Assembly (NCBI RefSeq): GCF_017873675.1
Contig: NZ_JAGGKK010000016.1
Location: 1 to 64,000, forward strand
Reading direction: 5' to 3'
Origin: Virgibacillus litoralis
GTDB taxonomy: Bacteria > Bacillota > Bacilli > Bacillales > Amphibacillaceae
DNA: 64,000 nucleotides
In this document: piece after piece, positions 37,021 to 45,467 of the stretch
Numbering within the stretch: the stretch's first letter is position 1
How the letters are laid out: the number at the start of each line of letters is the position of its first letter
Program-made: the position numbers and the translations under genes
The notes under the pieces: model-generated
What the model was told of the DNA's origin: nothing
Database searches by the model: none
What the model saw: the letters and a program-made list of their open reading frames with translations, nothing else

Positions 37021-37314
37021 ATGAAGGAGGTTGGAAAAATCAAAAAAATTAGTTTTATTATTTTACTTTTCTTCATACTTTATTTCGCCACTGGCTGTGA
37101 AAGTGCGAGTCCAAAAATAACAGAAGAAGAAGCAGAGTCAATCGCTATTGAACACCATTCTGGTGAGACAGGTGAAGATAATATTATATCAGTAAGCCAT
37201 AAAAGTGGCGAGTATATAGTTAAGTGGGAAATTGACGCAGATTGTAATTTTGGCACTTATTATATAGATGACCAAAGCGGTAAGATAGTTAAAGGCGAAG
37301 AAACCAGTTGTTAG
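37021..37314 (+). CDS. Array gene 4: small lipoprotein
   Basis: The protein has about 97 residues: a short lipoprotein signal peptide with lipobox ATGC, then EEEAESIAIEHHSGETGEDNIISVSHKSGEYIVKWEI, which is PepSY-like, with one C-terminal cysteine. AAGGAGG at 37024-37030 lies 8 nt before ATC 37039, while ATG 37021 has no ribosome site of its own. A 7-codon leader (36988-37011, with AAGGAG) ends just upstream and could couple to ATG 37021. The start is therefore uncertain. Confidence 0.65.
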   Translation: MKEVGKIKKISFIILLFFILYFATGCESASPKITEEEAESIAIEHHSGETGEDNIISVSHKSGEYIVKWEIDADCNFGTYYIDDQSGKIVKGEETSC

Positions 37315-37342
37315 TTTAATGAAAAGCAAATGAAAGATATAC

Positions 37343-37371
37343 AATTAACTGGTGCTTATCTTGAATAAGGA
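37343..37371 (+). repeat. Array repeat copy 3 (partial)
   Basis: ATTAACTGGTGCTTATCTTG then AATAAGG; only the 5' half is kept. Confidence 0.6.
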
Positions 37372-37428
37372 GAACGTTACTTATGGTGAGCAAACGGATT
37401 AAACAGTATATAGGGGTGTTTAACACCA

Positions 37429-37605
37429 ATGAGAATTGTTTTTGTAATATTGATTTTTCTATTTTTGTTTACACAAATATTTGATTATGAACCATTACAA
37501 ATTATATTTGCGGACTTTTATTCATTTATTAGTAATTTCGGTTTTTCCATTCTTATAGGTTTTGTTTTGTTCGGTTTTATATTTTTTTGGTTTGCAAAGA
37601 AATAA
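37429..37605 (+). CDS. Array gene 5: 58-residue two-helix membrane protein
   Basis: ATG 37429 (AGGGGTG about 10 nt upstream) opens a 58-codon frame with two hydrophobic helices (VFVILIFLFLFTQIF and ILIGFVLFGFIFFWF) and a KK end. The gene lies between two repeat copies, in the same direction as the rest. No family is recognised. Confidence 0.6.
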   Translation: MRIVFVILIFLFLFTQIFDYEPLQIIFADFYSFISNFGFSILIGFVLFGFIFFWFAKK

Positions 37606-37631
37606 CAGTCACGTGCTTTGATATTTCTATT

Positions 37632-37700
37632 GTGCTAACGGGAGCGATAGCGGAACAGAGGTGTCGCTTCTTCAACTATTTAGCAGGTTACCTTAAAAAA
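37632..37700 (+). repeat. Array repeat copy 4
   Basis: GTGCTAACGGGAGCGATAGC, then TGTCGCTTCTTCAACTATTT and AGCAGGTTA. Stem GAGCGA / TCGCTTC. Confidence 0.7.
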
Positions 37701-37780
37701 CCTATATAATTATGGATTTGCAAGAAGTCGGTATTAGTGGATTATAGTTCTTTAATTACAAAAAGTAGGGTGATAAGTCA

Positions 37781-38452
37781 ATGATAGGAATAAGTATTGC
37801 GACGAAGTGGGAATATGAAGCGACATTGGAATACTTTAGCATAAAAGATAACGAACGTTTCGGTTATCCTTATGGCGAGTATTTCATGAGAACAATTAAT
37901 GATACTGAGCTTGTTTTTTATAGTACCGGTGTAAGAAAAGTAAATGGTGTTGGTGGTAATCAGTATATGATTTCTAAATTTAATTTAACTAAAGTAATCG
38001 TTGCTGGAACATGTGCAGGAATAGATGATAAGTTCAGTAATTTGGATATTTTTGTACCCGATAAAGCCGTTCAATATGATTGCACAGTAAAAGAAATTGA
38101 GCCTTTTATTAAACAATCCTTCATAGTCGATATTGATTTATCAAAATATGGAAATGATTTTTATACCGGAACAATTGGCACCGCTGATAAATCAGTAGTT
38201 ATGCGGAAGGACTATTTAGAACTTAAAGAAAACAAAATAATAATAGCCGATACAGAAGCGAGTGCAATTGCTTATATCTGTAAGAAGAATGATGTTGAGT
38301 GCATTATTATAAAAGGAATATCTGATTTTCCAACAGAAGAAAGTAACTCTTATAAATTCGAATCGAACATTGAACAAATTAATATTTATTTAGAAAACAC
38401 CCCCAAAGTTATGAACAAAATATTTGGCGAATATTTAAAGAGATTTATTTAA
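37781..38452 (+). CDS. Array gene 6: nucleoside phosphorylase-like protein (PNP/MTAN fold)
   Basis: The protein has 223 residues: IGISIATKWEYEATLEYF at the N-terminus, VIVAGTCAGIDDKFSNLDIFVPD for the phosphate or ribose loop and ADTEASAIAYICKKNDVECIIIKGISDF. The last block is the MTA/SAH-nucleosidase signature with Thr in place of the usual Met and an intact Glu. It may cleave a nucleoside or be a sensor domain. AGGGTGA precedes ATG 37781. Confidence 0.75.
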   Translation: MIGISIATKWEYEATLEYFSIKDNERFGYPYGEYFMRTINDTELVFYSTGVRKVNGVGGNQYMISKFNLTKVIVAGTCAGIDDKFSNLDIFVPDKAVQYDCTVKEIEPFIKQSFIVDIDLSKYGNDFYTGTIGTADKSVVMRKDYLELKENKIIIADTEASAIAYICKKNDVECIIIKGISDFPTEESNSYKFESNIEQINIYLENTPKVMNKIFGEYLKRFI

Positions 38453-38550
38453 ATAATTTTGAAGTTAATCGAAAGATTGTGATTGGTGATGAAACTTCTC
38501 CTCTAATGGAGTCTCCTTTCAATAGCAAGATTGTGAAAAAATGCACTTAT

Positions 38551-38626
38551 ATTAACGGGTGCGATTATTCAAGAACAGTCGCTTTTCCCTTTTCCACTAA
38601 TGCAGCAGTTTAGTGAAAGAAGAAAA
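38551..38626 (+). repeat. Array repeat copy 5
   Basis: ATTAACGGGTGCGATTATTC, AAGAACAGTCGC, then CACTAATGCAGCAGTTTAGTG. Stem GCGA / TCGC. Confidence 0.7.
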
Positions 38627-38696
38627 GTTACTATTTATGGGGCATTAGTTGTACTCTTTAAAATTTAGATGTGTGCTAGTTTGACGGGGAGGTAAA

Positions 38697-38909
38697 ATGA
38701 GGAAATCCATAGAAAAAATTATTTATTTTGTGTTCACAATTTTAATTTTTATGGTGTTATGGAAAGTTACAGGTGAAGTTTGGGAAGAATTTGTTCCTTT
38801 GAATTATAAAACAAATTTAATAGGACTTATTTTTGTATCACCTATAATAATTATACTTTCATTTGTCTTATCCAGTTTGACCTTTCAATTTATTAGGAAA
38901 TCTGATTAA
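38697..38909 (+). CDS. Array gene 7: two-helix membrane protein
   Basis: The protein has 70 residues, two hydrophobic segments (about 8-22 and 38-64) and a basic N-terminus MRKSIEKI. GGGGAGG precedes ATG 38697. Flanked by repeat copies 5 and 6. No family is recognised. Confidence 0.65.
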   Translation: MRKSIEKIIYFVFTILIFMVLWKVTGEVWEEFVPLNYKTNLIGLIFVSPIIIILSFVLSSLTFQFIRKSD

Positions 38910-38923
38910 AGGTTTGTTATTGC

Positions 38924-38994
38924 ATTAACTGGTGCTTTCCTTGAATAAGGAATTGCACTACTTGTCCAACTATAGAAGCAGGATAGTGCAATTA
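38924..38994 (+). repeat. Array repeat copy 6
   Basis: ATTAACTGGTGCTTTCCTTG, AATAAGGAATTGCAC, TGTCCAACTA, GAAGCAGGATAGTGCAATTA. Nested stems GTGC / GCAC and CCTT / AAGG. Confidence 0.72.
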
Positions 38995-39014
38995 AGAATT
39001 AAGGTGGGAATGGC

Positions 39015-39608
39015 TTGGAAGATAAAATAACAAATTCATTAAAAAAAATTCCAAAAGTAGAACAAGGTCAAAAGGTTGTTCTCGGAATAGATGGATTAAG
39101 TCGTTCTGGTAAAACAACATTAGTAAGAAACATCGAACAGCATATTCAAGAAAAAAATATTTTTACTTGTGTTTTGCATATAGACGATTACATTGTAGAA
39201 AGAGAAAGACGTTATAACACTGGTAATGAAGAGTGGTATGAGTATTACAATTTGCAATGGGATGTAGAATGGCTAAAAGAAAATTTGTTTAAAAAACTAA
39301 AAGAATCTAATGAACTACAATTATTAACTTATGACAATAGTTCCGATTCACAAAAACTACAGACCGTCAGAATCCCTAATACTTGTCTAATAATAATCGA
39401 AGGAGTATTTTTACAAAGAGAAGAGTGGAGAAATCACTTCGATTTTATGATTTTTCTGGATTGTGTAAGAGATGAGAGATTCAATCGTGAAAGTGGAGAA
39501 ACACAAACTAACATTGAGAAATTTGAAAAGAGATACTGGAAAGCAGAAAATCATTATTTGGAAACAGTTTCACCAATCGAACAATCCGATTTAGTCATTC
39601 AGAATTAA
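39015..39608 (+). CDS. Array gene 8: uridine kinase-like P-loop protein
   Basis: The protein has 197 residues. The P-loop GIDGLSRSGKTTLVRN (about 25-40), HIDDYIVERERRYN and LIIIEGVFLQREEWRNHFDFMIFLDC match the uridine kinase/phosphoribulokinase family. It would phosphorylate a small hydroxyl substrate; in an array it may modify an inhibitor. TTG 39015 follows AAGGTGGG. The IS remnant begins about 160 nt downstream. Confidence 0.8.
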   Translation: MEDKITNSLKKIPKVEQGQKVVLGIDGLSRSGKTTLVRNIEQHIQEKNIFTCVLHIDDYIVERERRYNTGNEEWYEYYNLQWDVEWLKENLFKKLKESNELQLLTYDNSSDSQKLQTVRIPNTCLIIIEGVFLQREEWRNHFDFMIFLDCVRDERFNRESGETQTNIEKFEKRYWKAENHYLETVSPIEQSDLVIQN

Positions 39609-39767
39609 AATATAAATTAAATGCTTGTGAAGGCTTACACTTAAACTACCATGAAAATTCACTTCCAAATATCGAGAAAAAGACAAAACTAAAGAAGACG
39701 CAGCACGTCGATTTTTTAAAAAAGGAGGGCGCCAAATTCTAATTACATTAAGGTTGAATGGATCATA

Positions 39768-40990
39768 TCAAGAAGCTTTTGGTTCTACAATTGAAACAGT
39801 ATACCCTAGGCTTTCTAACCTTCGAACTGAGTGCCGAACAATAGATTGTTGTTTTTGCTTATCGAAATAATCTTCGCCTAAATCTACATACATTTCTTTA
39901 CGAGTTAATAGATAATAGGCAATACGCAATATCGCATGAGCTACTACAATTCCTGCTCGTTTTTTACCCTTTCGTGCAGCAGTACGACGATATAGTGCAC
40001 CAAGATAGTTTTTTGATCCTCGGACAGAATGAGCTGCTTCGATTAATGCTGATTTTAAGTATTTGTTCCCATTTCTAGTTTTAGAGGATTTTCTTTTTCC
40101 AGCACTTTCGTTATTTCCAGGTACTAATCCTGCCCAAGAGCACATTTGGGGTGCGCTAGGAAATTGTTTCTTATGTCTGTTCCAAGTTCAGCAAGCATTT
40201 GTTCAGCCATCCGAGTCGCAATGCCAGGAATGGAATCTAAACGTTCTACGTCTTCTTGATAAATACTAACTCTATTTGCTACCTCTTGATCTAACATATC
40301 AATTTGTTCCGTTAAGAAATCAATATGATTTAAGATAGTCTTTATCATAAGTCGTTGATGAACGCTAATATAACCTTGGAGTGCGAGTTTAAGTTCGTCC
40401 TTTTTCTTTTTCATTGTTCGTCTTGCAAAGTTTGCTAGTTTTTCTGGGTCGTTTTCGCCTTCGGCAATTGCACGAAGCATATCACGAGCTGACACTCCCA
40501 TTACATCTGAAACAACGGAACCAAGCTTAATATTAGCTCCTTCTAATACTTTTTGAATTCGATTATGTTGTCTGGCACGCTCTTCAATGATACTTCGACG
40601 ATAACGAACAAGTTCACGCAACTCTCGTTGGTTACGGTCTGGGATGAAACTAGCTCTGAGTAAGCCGTGGCGAAGTAGTTTGGCAATCCATTCGGCATCT
40701 TTTACATCGGTTTTACGCCCAGGAACAGACTTAATATGTTGAGCATTCACTACTAGAAACTCTATATCTTCTGCTTCTAGTAAATTGACAATAGGTTTCC
40801 AATAGACACTTGTACTCTCCATTGCCACATGTGTACACCTATATTCCTTAATCCAGTCAACAAGCTGTATTAGGAATACCGTTTTAGTAGAAAAAGTTTT
40901 AATCTCCTTTCCTTCTGGAGTGATGATACATGCAGTAATGTTGTCTTTATGGACATCCATACCACAGGCTCTTTCAATGATTATATCCAT
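39768..40990 (-). pseudogene. IS110-family transposase, frameshifted
   Basis: The upstream part (from ATG 40990) has the IS110 DEDD nuclease start GMDVHKDNITACIITPEGKEI, MESTSVYWKPIVNLLE and [17 protein letters not shown]. The part ending at 39768 has the transposase_20 domain WAGLVPGNNESAGKRKSSKTRNGNKYLK. The frame breaks at about 40166-40171: one missing A in AGAAAC restores RKQFPSAPQMCSWAG. The element sits inside the cassette array and points against it. IS110 elements lack long inverted ends, so the exact borders are not visible. Confidence 0.88.
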
Positions 40991-41437
40991 TGAAAACATC
41001 CTTTCTACGGCATATTATATTGGAGGCTGGTGCAACAACCAGAATAGGATTAATCTACCATGAGTGCTTCCCGTAAGGGAGCGACAGTCAGTGATGCACC
41101 GTGGTCGAAGGAGTCAGACTAACGGATGGGCTCTAACGCACCATAGTTTATCGACCTTCCTCATCCAGCCGTAAAATCAGTATAGCCACATTTTATTTAT
41201 TTTCATTCTCTGTGGTGTAGCGCTGGTTTTTGCGCTACATGGATGACTAACGGGTAGCAATAGTTTAACAAGGGATCGTCGATTATGGCGATCCTATTCT
41301 TAATTAAAGAATTATTGGAATTTTATGTTAGAATAAGTACGTGAATTAATGTACTTAAAGTAACGCAGCAGGTTAGTTTAATAGCGAAAAGAAACATTGC
41401 AACAATCTTTTGGTCTTAGAAATTAGGGGGAATAAAA
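40991..41437. other. IS110 flank and array repeat remnants
   Basis: No gene. 41020-41180 is the non-coding end typical of this IS type. 41241-41262 (GACTAACGGGTAGCAATAG) and 41366-41382 (AACGCAGCAGGTTAGTTTA) are two halves of an array repeat, with a hairpin GGATCG / CGATCC and a TTATGTTAGAAT promoter-like word between them. Confidence 0.55.
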
Positions 41438-41950
41438 GTGAAGAGATTATATCTCTTATTATTGTTAATAGTTTTAGTTGGTTGTAATAAGGGTTACGAT
41501 TCGCTGAATGAAGCAGTGCAAAGTCAATGGAAAACTCCAATAGAAATTATCAACCAAGACAAAGATAAACATTTAGTTTACTATTTAGACCAAACTCAAC
41601 ATATATTAGGCGTTTATCATTATGAGAATGGTAAGTATAGTTATGATAATGAACAAAGTGTTGGAATAGAATCTGAATCGGGGACTGGTTTACCTTTTCT
41701 TTTATCAGCTAATAATTTTGAAGGCGTGGGAAATATAATTCACGGGGCAATTAAAACGGAGAAACATGAAATAGAAAGGTTTGTTATTGAATATAAAAAT
41801 GGAGAAACACAGGAAATTAAAGCAAAAAACAATACATTTATAACTGAATTTCCATTATATCTAACAGTAAGTCCAAATGATTTTCTTTCTAAAGTTGAAA
41901 GTGCTTATGGCTATGATAAAAACAATGAAATTATTGAAAGTTGGAACTAG
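41438..41950 (+). CDS. Array gene 9: lipoprotein of unknown function
   Basis: This 170-residue protein begins with a signal peptide and lipobox LVGCN. The mature domain has VYYLDQTQHILGVYHYENGKYSYD-type strand repeats typical of small exported Bacillaceae proteins. GTG 41438 follows AGGGGG. Repeat copies flank it. Confidence 0.68.
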   Translation: MKRLYLLLLLIVLVGCNKGYDSLNEAVQSQWKTPIEIINQDKDKHLVYYLDQTQHILGVYHYENGKYSYDNEQSVGIESESGTGLPFLLSANNFEGVGNIIHGAIKTEKHEIERFVIEYKNGETQEIKAKNNTFITEFPLYLTVSPNDFLSKVESAYGYDKNNEIIESWN

Positions 41951-41982
41951 GTTTCTCTTTTAAAATATGTGAAAGAATATAC

Positions 41983-42054
41983 TTAAAGTAATGGGTGCTT
42001 TCCTTGAATAAGAAATTTCGCTCCTTGTCAGCTATAGACGCAGAAGAGTTGAAG
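41983..42054 (+). repeat. Array repeat copy 7
   Basis: TTAAAGTAATGGGTGCTTTC, CTTGAATAAG, CCTTGTCAGCTATAGACGCAG, AAGAGTTGAAG. Confidence 0.68.
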
Positions 42055-42139
42055 AATGTTAATTTATTAAATATTGAAACAAAAAGAGGAGTCTTTTCGT
42101 ATTTACAAGTAATCAAATAGGTTAAAGGGGGAGCTTTAA

Positions 42140-42538
42140 ATTAAAAGGTTTTTATATTATTTAGTTTGTACAGTTATTATTGGATTTATTTTTTACCTGG
42201 GAGCGAAGTATCAAATTCGATTAGAAGAAAAGGCGGATATAACATTTGAATTAATGCCTGTTTTACTATTCACAACTATATACCCAATTGTTATCGGACT
42301 GTTCTTACGGTTGCCCAAATTGATTATAGAGATTAAAGAAAAAAAACAATGGACGTTTGATTGGTTTAAGGTAGTCGCAATAGGTATTCCTGCCTTATAT
42401 ATAGCATCGTTACCAATTTTGTCGACTACTGGAATGAATTTTGTATTCGCAATAGATTTGATGCTAATGGGAACTAAATTGATAACAATAGCTGGCATTG
42501 TTTTTGGTTATGTTTTATTGGACAGTTTAAAGAAATAA
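42140..42538 (+). CDS. Array gene 10: membrane protein with an apparent ATT start
   Basis: The frame reads (I)KRFLYYLVCTVIIGFIFYLG, then three more hydrophobic stretches up to VLLDSLKK (132 residues, four helices). AAAGGGGGAG lies 6 nt before ATT 42140, and the sequence from there looks like a normal membrane-protein N-terminus. The first ATG, 42254, would delete the first helix and lacks a ribosome site. ATT is a rare start; a mutated ATG is the alternative. No family is recognised. Confidence 0.6.
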   Translation: MKRFLYYLVCTVIIGFIFYLGAKYQIRLEEKADITFELMPVLLFTTIYPIVIGLFLRLPKLIIEIKEKKQWTFDWFKVVAIGIPALYIASLPILSTTGMNFVFAIDLMLMGTKLITIAGIVFGYVLLDSLKK

Positions 42539-42640
42539 ATGTCTCTAAAGGGGTATTCGCACTTATACATAATCCAACAAGTATGGGGGTTAAAAATATT
42601 TCATTACACTTGAACAGTTATTGGTGGGAGGGATTAAATT

Positions 42641-42907
42641 TTGCAATTTTTTTTAAATATAATCGTATACTTATTTTCAAGTAAAAAAATACGGGTTTAT
42701 ACAACGATAAATCAACAAGATTATTATAAGGTTGTTTCCCTTTTAGAATCGGAACTTATGAAGTATAGAGTTTCTATAACATCAAATACCAATGCAACAG
42801 TTCCTGGTTCTTACAGTACCTTTGGAGAAGTTTATAAGATTTATGTTAATAAAGATGATAAAAGAAAGGCACTAAAAACAATCAATAAAAAATCTTTAGA
42901 AATCTAA
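42641..42907 (+). CDS. Array gene 11: small protein of unknown function
   Basis: The protein has 88 residues: a short hydrophobic N-terminus, then VYTTINQQDYYKVVSLLESELMKY and a C-terminal YKIYVNKDDKRKALKTI. The alpha/beta pattern is like DUF2007-type small domains, but the match is weak. TTG 42641 follows GGGAGGG. The preceding intergenic stretch carries a badly decayed repeat. Confidence 0.6.
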   Translation: MQFFLNIIVYLFSSKKIRVYTTINQQDYYKVVSLLESELMKYRVSITSNTNATVPGSYSTFGEVYKIYVNKDDKRKALKTINKKSLEI

Positions 42908-42980
42908 TTAAAGTAATGGGTGCGATTGTTGAAGAAACAGTAAGCATTTTTATTAAACTAACTTTCAGGATAGTCCAAGC
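42908..42980 (+). repeat. Array repeat copy 8
   Basis: TTAAAGTAATGGGTGCGATTG, TTGAAGAAACAG, TTTCAGGATAGTCCAAGCAG. Confidence 0.68.
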
Positions 42981-43020
42981 AGAAATGGGATGGCTAGATA
43001 TAATGTGGGGGGTTATTTTA

Positions 43021-43491
43021 TTGAAGAGAAAGATAGTTCTCTTAATTGCTCTACTAATTTTTGTGGCTAGTTGTAGTTCTGAAAACGACTCACAAGAAGA
43101 TAAAACAATGTTTTTATACAAAGGTTCTAGTTTAGGCGATAGAGATTATGCTTCAGCTATTCTGAATATGTTGCCCTACCAAGAAGATTCAAACGGATTT
43201 GCTAGATACACTGATGAGAATCTTATAATAGCTAAATATACTAATAAAACAGAGGAAGCTGCTCGTAAGATTGTATTGACTAATGCTACTTACATTTTCA
43301 ACTTAATAGAAGGTGTCGATAAAATAATTTTTAAATTCCAAGAACGGCGGTATAGTGTACACAAAGAGGAATTAACAAAATGGTATATGAGTGATAAACA
43401 TCTTCAAATTTCAAAGAAAAAAGAACTAAAGAATCTTATAGAAAAGAATTTAAATGACCCCCAAAGAGTAAAGACTTTTTTTGAAAAGTAA
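43021..43491 (+). CDS. Array gene 12: small lipoprotein
   Basis: The protein has 156 residues: KRKIVLLIALLIFVASCSS signal peptide with lipobox VASC, then a mainly helical domain (ARKIVLTNATYIFNLIEGVDKIIFKFQERRY). The family is unknown. TTG 43021 has a run of G eight nt upstream; a longer frame opens at 42916 inside the repeat and is rejected. Confidence 0.68.
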   Translation: MKRKIVLLIALLIFVASCSSENDSQEDKTMFLYKGSSLGDRDYASAILNMLPYQEDSNGFARYTDENLIIAKYTNKTEEAARKIVLTNATYIFNLIEGVDKIIFKFQERRYSVHKEELTKWYMSDKHLQISKKKELKNLIEKNLNDPQRVKTFFEK

Positions 43492-43530
43492 ATGCTGGAT
43501 TTTCAGTTTAACAGTAATTTCCAAATTGCT

Positions 43531-43566
43531 TATTCAAGTAACGGGTGCGTTAGTTGAATAAGAAAA
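43531..43566 (+). repeat. Array repeat copy 9 (right end)
   Basis: CTTATTCAA and TTGAATAAG make a perfect 9-bp stem around GTAACGGGTGCGTTAG. It is the last copy seen. Confidence 0.7.
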
Positions 43567-43584
43567 TTAAATATTACCTTATAA

Positions 43585-43610
43585 AAACGCTCAGGTTTTC
43601 TGAGCGTATT
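43585..43610 (+). terminator. Terminator at the right edge of the array
   Basis: AACGCTCA / TGAGCGT stem with a 7-nt loop; the T-run is short. Confidence 0.65.
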
Positions 43611-43851
43611 AGTTTGCTATTTATACTGTTAAATACAGTTCAAATTGTATGCTAATTTATATGTTATTTCTAGTTTTATTAGTATTTATCTCTCCCAAAA
43701 CTGAACCCGTTACTTTAAAAGGAGGTGTTTTTCTTCTTATCAATGACATTTTTAAAGGAATTAATGATTTTGAATAGAAATAATATAGTGAATGAGAAGA
43801 AATGGTTATTGTTCGCTTTCAACCAATCTATTTCCTTTGGGAGGGAGAAAA

Positions 43852-44352
43852 ATGACAAACAAGATTCAAAAAATCACACCAAATTTGTGGTTTGATTCAC
43901 AGGCAGAACACGCTGCAAAATATTATGTTTCAATTTTTGAAAACTCTAGGATTGACGGTATTAAATACTATGGAAAGGAAGGATATGAAATTCACGGGCA
44001 AGAAGAGGGAACGGTAATAACAGTGGATTTTCAGCTGGAAGGTCAGAATTTTGTTGCGTTAAATGGTGGTCCACATTTCAAATTTAATGAAGCAATATCA
44101 TTTATTGTCAATTGTGCGTCACAGGAAGAAGTAGATTACTACTGGGATAATCTTTCTGAAGGAGGAGATGAACAGGCACAACAGTGCGGTTGGCTTAAAG
44201 ATAAGTTTGGTGTGTCCTGGCAAATAGTCCCGACGGTCTTAACCGAAATGTTGAATGATCCAGACCCTGAAAAAGCAGGTAGGGTTATGTCAGCAATGCT
44301 GCAAATGAAAAAAATTAATATAAAAGAATTGAAAGAGGCTAAAGGAGAATAG
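43852..44352 (+). CDS. VOC/PhnB-like protein (3-demethylubiquinone methyltransferase-like fold)
   Basis: The protein has 166 residues with the PhnB-type VOC pattern: KITPNLWFDSQAEHAAKYYVSIFENSRI, EGTVITVDFQLEGQNFVALNGGP, CGWLKDKFGVSWQIVPTVL. The family is named after a methyltransferase but usually lacks that activity; the true ligand is unknown. ATG 43852 has GGGAGGGAG just upstream. Confidence 0.83.
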   Translation: MTNKIQKITPNLWFDSQAEHAAKYYVSIFENSRIDGIKYYGKEGYEIHGQEEGTVITVDFQLEGQNFVALNGGPHFKFNEAISFIVNCASQEEVDYYWDNLSEGGDEQAQQCGWLKDKFGVSWQIVPTVLTEMLNDPDPEKAGRVMSAMLQMKKINIKELKEAKGE

Positions 44353-44399
44353 GGCTTTATTGAAACCTGTACTTAATTTAACAACAGATATTAAAAAGT

Positions 44400-44433
44400 A
44401 AAAATGACTTGGATATTTCTCCAAGTCATTTTT
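44400..44433. terminator. Bidirectional terminator
   Basis: AAAAATGACTTGGA / TCCAAGTCATTTTT perfect stem between the convergent VOC and SDR genes. Confidence 0.9.
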
Positions 44434-44492
44434 ACTTGTCGCGTGAAATTTAGCTTGTAAATCTCTGTTTTATAACCCACAAGTGCCACTGT

Positions 44493-45374
44493 TTAGAAAT
44501 CGTTATTATTTACATTCTCCTCAAAGTAATTACCCCAATGTGGTTGCGTTCCATCAATATCTGTAAAATTATATATTTCGGAAAGTTGCCAGCTGCTTAA
44601 AACGCTACCAGTAAATCGGTTAACATCTGTGTCTAAGGCAAGGTGTTTTATTGCTTCTCCGATATAGAAAGGAGTCTCAGAGGCAATAAAATGCTTTTCT
44701 ACTTTTGCGCCTTCCTGCCAGTTTTCCTCAGTTACGCCAAACAATTCGAGCATCGCTTCAGAACGAAGGAATCCAGGTGTTACTGCAACTGACGTTATTT
44801 TATAGTTTTTAAGGTCAGCAGCCAGGGCCTGTGCCATATGAATATTAGAAATTTTAGCGAGACTGTAGTATAAGTTTCCACGGTATGTATTGTCTGTACC
44901 ATCTGTAATTTCAATGATTAATCCTTTGTTATTTTTCTTCATTAGTGGGACTGCATAATGAGAAGTAATAATGTGTGACTGGACTGCTTGTTTTTGTATT
45001 TGCAATCCGTCCTGCAAGTCATGCTCGCCAAATGGCTTTTCCCAGTTTGTAAGTGGATCACCTCCCCAAATGTCATTAATTAATATATCAAGCTGTCCAT
45101 TTTGCTCTTTATTAATACGATTGAATAAGGCCTCGACTTGTTTTTCCTCAGTGTGATCTACTTGTATGGGGATACCGTGGCCGCCAGCATCCGTAACGAA
45201 TTTGGCTGTATCTTCAATTGTTTCTTTTCTTTGCATTGGTGACATTTCTTTTCTGGTGGATCTTCCTGTTACATAAACAGTTGCACCCGCCTCCCCCAGT
45301 TTAATAGCAATTCCCCGACCGGCTCCTCTAGTTCCACCAGCAACAACAGCGATCTTTCCGTTTAACGTTCTCAT
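44493..45374 (-). CDS. Short-chain dehydrogenase/reductase
   Basis: This 293-residue SDR has a GGTRGAGRGIAIKLGEAGATVYVTGR Rossmann start, DILINDIWGG and the YSLAK active-site Tyr-Lys pair (YYSLAKISNIHMAQALAADL). The substrate is unknown. It is transcribed divergently from the WYL regulator across 93 nt that hold a TGACA...TGTCA dyad, so it is the regulator's likely target. Confidence 0.88.
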   Translation of the reverse strand: MRTLNGKIAVVAGGTRGAGRGIAIKLGEAGATVYVTGRSTRKEMSPMQRKETIEDTAKFVTDAGGHGIPIQVDHTEEKQVEALFNRINKEQNGQLDILINDIWGGDPLTNWEKPFGEHDLQDGLQIQKQAVQSHIITSHYAVPLMKKNNKGLIIEITDGTDNTYRGNLYYSLAKISNIHMAQALAADLKNYKITSVAVTPGFLRSEAMLELFGVTEENWQEGAKVEKHFIASETPFYIGEAIKHLALDTDVNRFTGSVLSSWQLSEIYNFTDIDGTQPHWGNYFEENVNNNDF

Positions 45375-45421
45375 ATAATCAATCCTTTCAAATCAGTTAC
45401 TAGAATTATATACTATTTAAT

Positions 45422-45438
45422 ATGACACCTTTTGTCAT
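45422..45438. promoter_or_regulatory. Operator candidate between the SDR and WYL genes
   Basis: ATGACACCTTTTGTCAT is a dyad (ATGACA...TGTCAT) centred in the short divergent spacer, 30 nt before the regulator start. Confidence 0.5.
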
Positions 45439-45467
45439 GATTGAAAAATAATTTTAGGAGTGGACTT

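Noticed and set aside
35150-43600. True chromosomal integron
   Set aside because: No tyrosine integrase and no GTTRRRY/RYYYAAC core sites in the repeats; reported instead as a cassette-like array of unknown mechanism.
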